Shown: positions 60,028 through 64,000 of the stretch, in pieces
Layout of the letters: every line of letters starts with the position of its first letter
How positions within the stretch are numbered: the first letter of the stretch is position 1
From: Warburgia ugandensis
Lineage: Eukaryota > Streptophyta > Magnoliopsida > Canellales > Canellaceae
Direction: 5' to 3'
Assembly: GCA_035236585.1 (NCBI GenBank)
Contig: CP141137.1
Location: 44,538,057 to 44,602,056 of the forward strand
Length of the DNA: 64,000 nucleotides
The notes under the pieces: model-generated
Told to the model about the DNA's origin: nothing
Databases searched by the model: none
The model's input: only the letters and a program-made list of their open reading frames with translations
Translations under genes and position numbers: made by a program

Positions 60028-62313
60028 CATATGCATCCAATTAGTGCAATGTAAATTATATATCTATGATAAAATTGATACATATTCAATAACATCATAT
60101 GTCTACAAATTAAAAGTAAAAAGTATTCAATCCAATCCATTTTGATGTCATCTACGTCTAATTGGGAATAACTCTTGTTCCCCAAATCAACCTACAAGAA
60201 AACAAATATTACCTCAATGAAAGCATTATTGTTGAAATCATTTAAGATATGTACAAAACTATAAGACATGGATCTTATTAAACTGAATGGAGGATATCTA
60301 GAATGATCATAATCAAGCATTTAGAAGCATTACAGAAGCCTAAAATTAGCATCGTATACAGTAGAAAATGTATGATAAAAAGCATATTCAAGTTACATTT
60401 TGCATGCCTTTTGAAAGAAACATCAAAATCTAAGACATGGGTCTTATTAAACTCAGTGGAGGCTATCTAGAATGATCATAATCCAGCATTTACAAGCATT
60501 ATAGAATCCCAAAATTAGCATTGTATATAGTAGAAAATGCATGGTAAAAATGCATATTCAAGCTACATTTTGCATGCCTTTTTGAAAGAAACATCAAAAT
60601 CTAAGACATGGGTCTTATTAAACTCAATGGAGCTATCTAGAATGATCTTAGTCCACTATTTACAAGAATTATAGAAGCCCAAAATTATCACCATATACAG
60701 TAGAAAATGCATGGTAAAAATGCATATTCAAGCTACATTTTGCATGCCTTTTTGAAAGAAACATCAAAATCTAAGACATCGGTATAATCAAACTCAATGG
60801 AGGCTATCAAGAATGATCATAATCTAGCATTTACAAGCATTACAGAAGCCCAAAATCAGCATCCTATACAGTAAAAAATGCATGGTAAAAATGCATATTC
60901 AAGCGATAAATTTCATGCCTTTTTGAAAGAAACATCAAAATCTAAGACATGAGTCTAATTAAACCCAATGGTGGCTATTTAGAAAGATCATAATTCAGCA
61001 TTTACAAGTATTACAGAAGCCCAAAATCAGCATCGTATACAATAGAACCGTCCTTTATTCTCTACAGAACCGTCCTATATTCTTTTGAATAAAGGACAGT
61101 TCAGAACCGTCCTATATTCACTTGAATATAGGACGATTGTTCAAATTTGTCCTTCATTCACTTGAATAAAGGACGGTTTTAGTAAACCCATCCTCTATTG
61201 TTATGAATAAAGGACAGTTCTTTAGAACCGTCCTATATTTTATTAATTATATAAGACAGGTTTTAAAGAACTGTCCTATATCAATGGTCTCTTTGCTCGG
61301 GAAACGTTCTCTGGCCTAATTTTTGTAAGGACACGAGTGTGCACTAGGAACGTCTAAACAACAATCTAGAAGAAAGACAACACTACTCAAATTGCAATTT
61401 GACACAACAAAGTACAATAATAGATCATCCTAGGGTGTGCTCTCTAGTAGAGCTTCATGGCTTTTCGACATATAAGAACAAAAACACAAGAAAGCAGAGC
61501 TACAAAATCATGAAGATCTTCAGTGTCCTTGAGAGGCTTGTGGCATACTTATTTATAGCTTTTGAGTCTTCACCAACTAGCCCACTGAATTGGACTTTTA
61601 GTACCTCCAGAAGACCTTTCACATGGTTGGTGTAGAATAGGACAAGAGTGGCTACAGGAGCCTTCATGCTTTGACACTTGCCCCCTTGGACCCCCACTAG
61701 GGCTACTGCCTCAGACCTTGCTTCTCGGGTCACTGCTCCCGAACCCCCGTGATTCCTTCTTGTAACCATTGTGATCTCTAATGACCTCATCAACAACTAA
61801 GTTGGTTAGTACTACAATCTCATACCATTGTGGCACTCATAGTGGTATCTTATTGAGGTGGGCATTGTCATATACCAACATAATAAAAAAAGTATAAAAA
61901 CGAATATTACCCAAATGATATCAACTGAAGAAATACAAGTTAGAAAAAAAGTGCATGTAAATCCAACCCAATGTTCAAGTTTTCATCTCAGAAGCCAAGA
62001 GTCAATTCAACTTTAAGATTAAAAAAAAAAGGACGGTTATTAAGACCTGTCTTATATTATTTTATATAAGATGGTTCCGGAAAAATGTCTTATATTATTA
62101 GAGTAATATAAGATGGTTCTGGGTAACCATCTTATATTTCTTCAATAATATAGGGCAGTTCTTATGAACTATCTTATATTAATCTAATAATATAAGAAGG
62201 CTTTCTAGAACCGTCTTATATGTTTATAGTATATAAGACGAGTAACTATAACCGCCTTATATAAATTTTATATAAGATGATTGCCATCTTATAAAGCCCC
62301 AATTTTAGTAGTG
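60028..62313 (-). mobile_element. CACTA 5' part (copy C)
   Basis: On the minus strand it starts CACTACTAAAATTGG at 62313. It carries the outer array (62290-62028), the inner array (61285-61040) and all five 171-bp units (61049-60335) in the same order as copy A. The 3' half is not present. Frames at 61399-61796 and 60185-59991 are unrecognised. Confidence 0.88.
60335..61049 (-). repeat. 171-bp tandem repeat, five units (copy C)
   Basis: This is the reverse complement of the array at 11093-11880. Units contain TTTGATGTTTCTTTCAAAA and end in ACCATGCATTTT-like phrases. Confidence 0.88.
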
Positions 62314-64000
62314 TATTTCAAAAAGGGTGTCATGAACACCTCCAGCGGTTATTTTTCTACCACAACAATTGAGAAAAATAGATGCCTCTTTGGGCAGAGA
62401 TACTTACCACCTTTGGTGGTTAAAGGTCAGGAGGCCAAACCCATACAACCTCTTAACATAGTGCCCACCATGCTCATTAGCCTGAACAAACATATGTCTT
62501 AATCCAAATTTCATTAAATCATATATCGTCTATCTCATGAAAAACCATGCATTTCCTTGAATCATCTCAAAGCATGGGATTGATGCAACTTTAAGTATAA
62601 TCATTTCTTTTAAAAACACACAACTACATGTAATAAAATCATCAACATCATTTTCATTTTCCATATAAAATTATGCATCATGGTTATGAAAGTACATATT
62701 CATAAATCACGTGTCTCATTGCAAATATTGCATACTTCTAAATCTAAAATAATGCAACATGACAAAATATGACTTTTATGATAGTCAAGTAGCCTCAAAT
62801 CAAAAGCATGATAATCAAATGATTTGATTATTTAAAATCTACATATCTTAGTAAAGTGAATGGCATGCTCAAAATCCCAATGACAAATAGATGTTAAAAC
62901 TCCTTACCTCAAACAAGGTTATCCCAATCCTCAAAATGATGAATAAGCATAGTTCGTATCAATTAGCATCTTTGTCAACACATACAATGTCATTATCTTA
63001 TATACGATTTCCTAATTGAGACCTATTTGAGCCTTTGATCCCCATTAACATGGTGATCCTGCCTTTGCCAATTTTTATCATGCATATTACTTTTCATTTT
63101 TATTGAAATGTCAAATCTTGGCCGTTGATTAAAGATCAACGGTCTAGATCATCTAATTGCCCTCAATTCCTATTAATCTCTGGCTTATAGATAGTTTTCA
63201 TATTTCAATGTTTTATCTATTGATCCGAGAGTTAGATTAAATACTGATCAATTAGATCAATAGTTCCAAGTCATCCTGATATCAAATCTTTGAATCTAGG
63301 ATCATTAGAACAATCTCACTGCTAAATTAATTTAATTAATAATATAAATAGCCCAATTGTTCTTCTAAGGTTTAATCCATTCTAATATAGTTTATTTTCT
63401 AATTTTTCTATAATTTATTAGGCATAACTAAGATAAAAAAAAATGAAATTTAATTAATTTAAATAAGACTAGGTAGTAGTCTACCTCTGATCGCTTAAAC
63501 CCATGTAAGATGTTGTGCCTGATGTGGCCTGATCGGGTTTGATAAAAGAAATTTAGAGAATGAACGGGTTAGATCAAGTGCTAGATCTATGATCAAATCT
63601 AAATGGAAGCTTAGATTGGTGGTTAATCTAGGTATTAGGTAGTTGATCATGAGTTAGATAATCTTAAAAGGATGGATCAGGTGCATATCTTACATATAGT
63701 GGCTAATGGACGGTAAGATTGTGATAAAAGGGTCAGATCAATCACAAATCTGTAATTTCAGGATTGAATAATGGTTGGATCATATGAGGGTTTGTGGATT
63801 TGATCACGGATGGGACATTAGGTGATAGATCATGGGTTAGATGATGATGTATGTTTAGATCTAATTTTGCTTAATCAAATATATGGTTTTCATTCTATTC
63901 GATGGTCTAGATCTGTATTTAAATTTATTTGGATGATTTAACTATTATATCAATCTATTTACTTTTCTAAATAATTTAATTAATCAAATTTTAAGGTCTC
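62314..64000 (-). mobile_element. LTR family Y, left arm (copy C)
   Basis: This is the reverse complement of 9806 to 8124. It includes the CCGTTGAT palindrome (63121-63141) intact. The base before the CACTA differs, making the 3-bp flank ATA where copies A and B have ACA. It continues past the window end. Confidence 0.7.

Larger units (their letters stand above)
58719..64000 (-). repeat. Inverted third copy of the nest (block C)
   Basis: The reverse complement matches 8124-13430 of block A. In window order it holds X 5' LTR (58719-60027), the target copy CATAT (60028-60032, ATATG on the minus strand), CACTA 5' part (60028-62313) and Y left arm (62314-64000). The identical X insertion site shows it is a copy of the same locus. 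It runs off the window before the region that would correspond to the peroxidase. Confidence 0.9.

Overview
The window is nuclear DNA of a flowering plant. The evidence is two intact, intron-containing class III (secretory) plant peroxidase genes, decayed Ty3/gypsy LTR retrotransposons, a CACTA DNA transposon, an Au-type SINE and an RTE-type LINE remnant. The species cannot be named from the sequence alone. Nothing bacterial, organellar or viral was seen, and no tRNA or rRNA gene.

Layout. 1-2620: the tail of a Ty3/gypsy LTR, its initiator-Met-tRNA primer binding site and a gag frame full of stop codons. 2621-24927 (block A): peroxidase gene A on the minus strand, its flanks, then a nest of transposons. 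24928-37237: sequence seen once, holding a small solo-LTR tail, compound microsatellites, a 3.5 kb solo LTR and a graveyard of at least four broken peroxidase copies, with a SINE. 37238-56832 (block B): a second copy of block A with peroxidase gene B. 56833-58563: a decayed RTE-type LINE. 58719-64000 (block C): a third, inverted copy of the transposon nest, running off the right end.

The nest is layered and its order of assembly can be read. An LTR family here called Y was hit by a roughly 3.2 kb non-autonomous CACTA element (target duplication ACA). That element was then hit by a gypsy element called X (target duplication ATATG). Blocks A, B and C all carry the 5' CACTA end. Block A shows both ATATG copies, B keeps the 3' copy and C keeps the 5' copy. 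The three blocks are therefore copies of one locus, not separate insertions. Because C is inverted and is cut by the window end before the part that would hold a peroxidase, a third peroxidase gene is predicted beyond position 64000.

The functional genes are the two peroxidases. They differ at five coding bases (three amino acids), have all catalytic residues and eight cysteines, and share the same TATA box and proximal promoter. A 1.2 kb segment is missing from gene A upstream of that promoter. Together with the pseudogenes, all on the same strand, they show a peroxidase locus that has expanded, decayed and expanded again while transposons accumulated.

The most novel-looking signal is structural. 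Five different LTR families in the window carry a short hairpin at the same place, 370-570 bp before the LTR end, with different stem sequences but preserved pairing. X, Y and W are labels local to this report.
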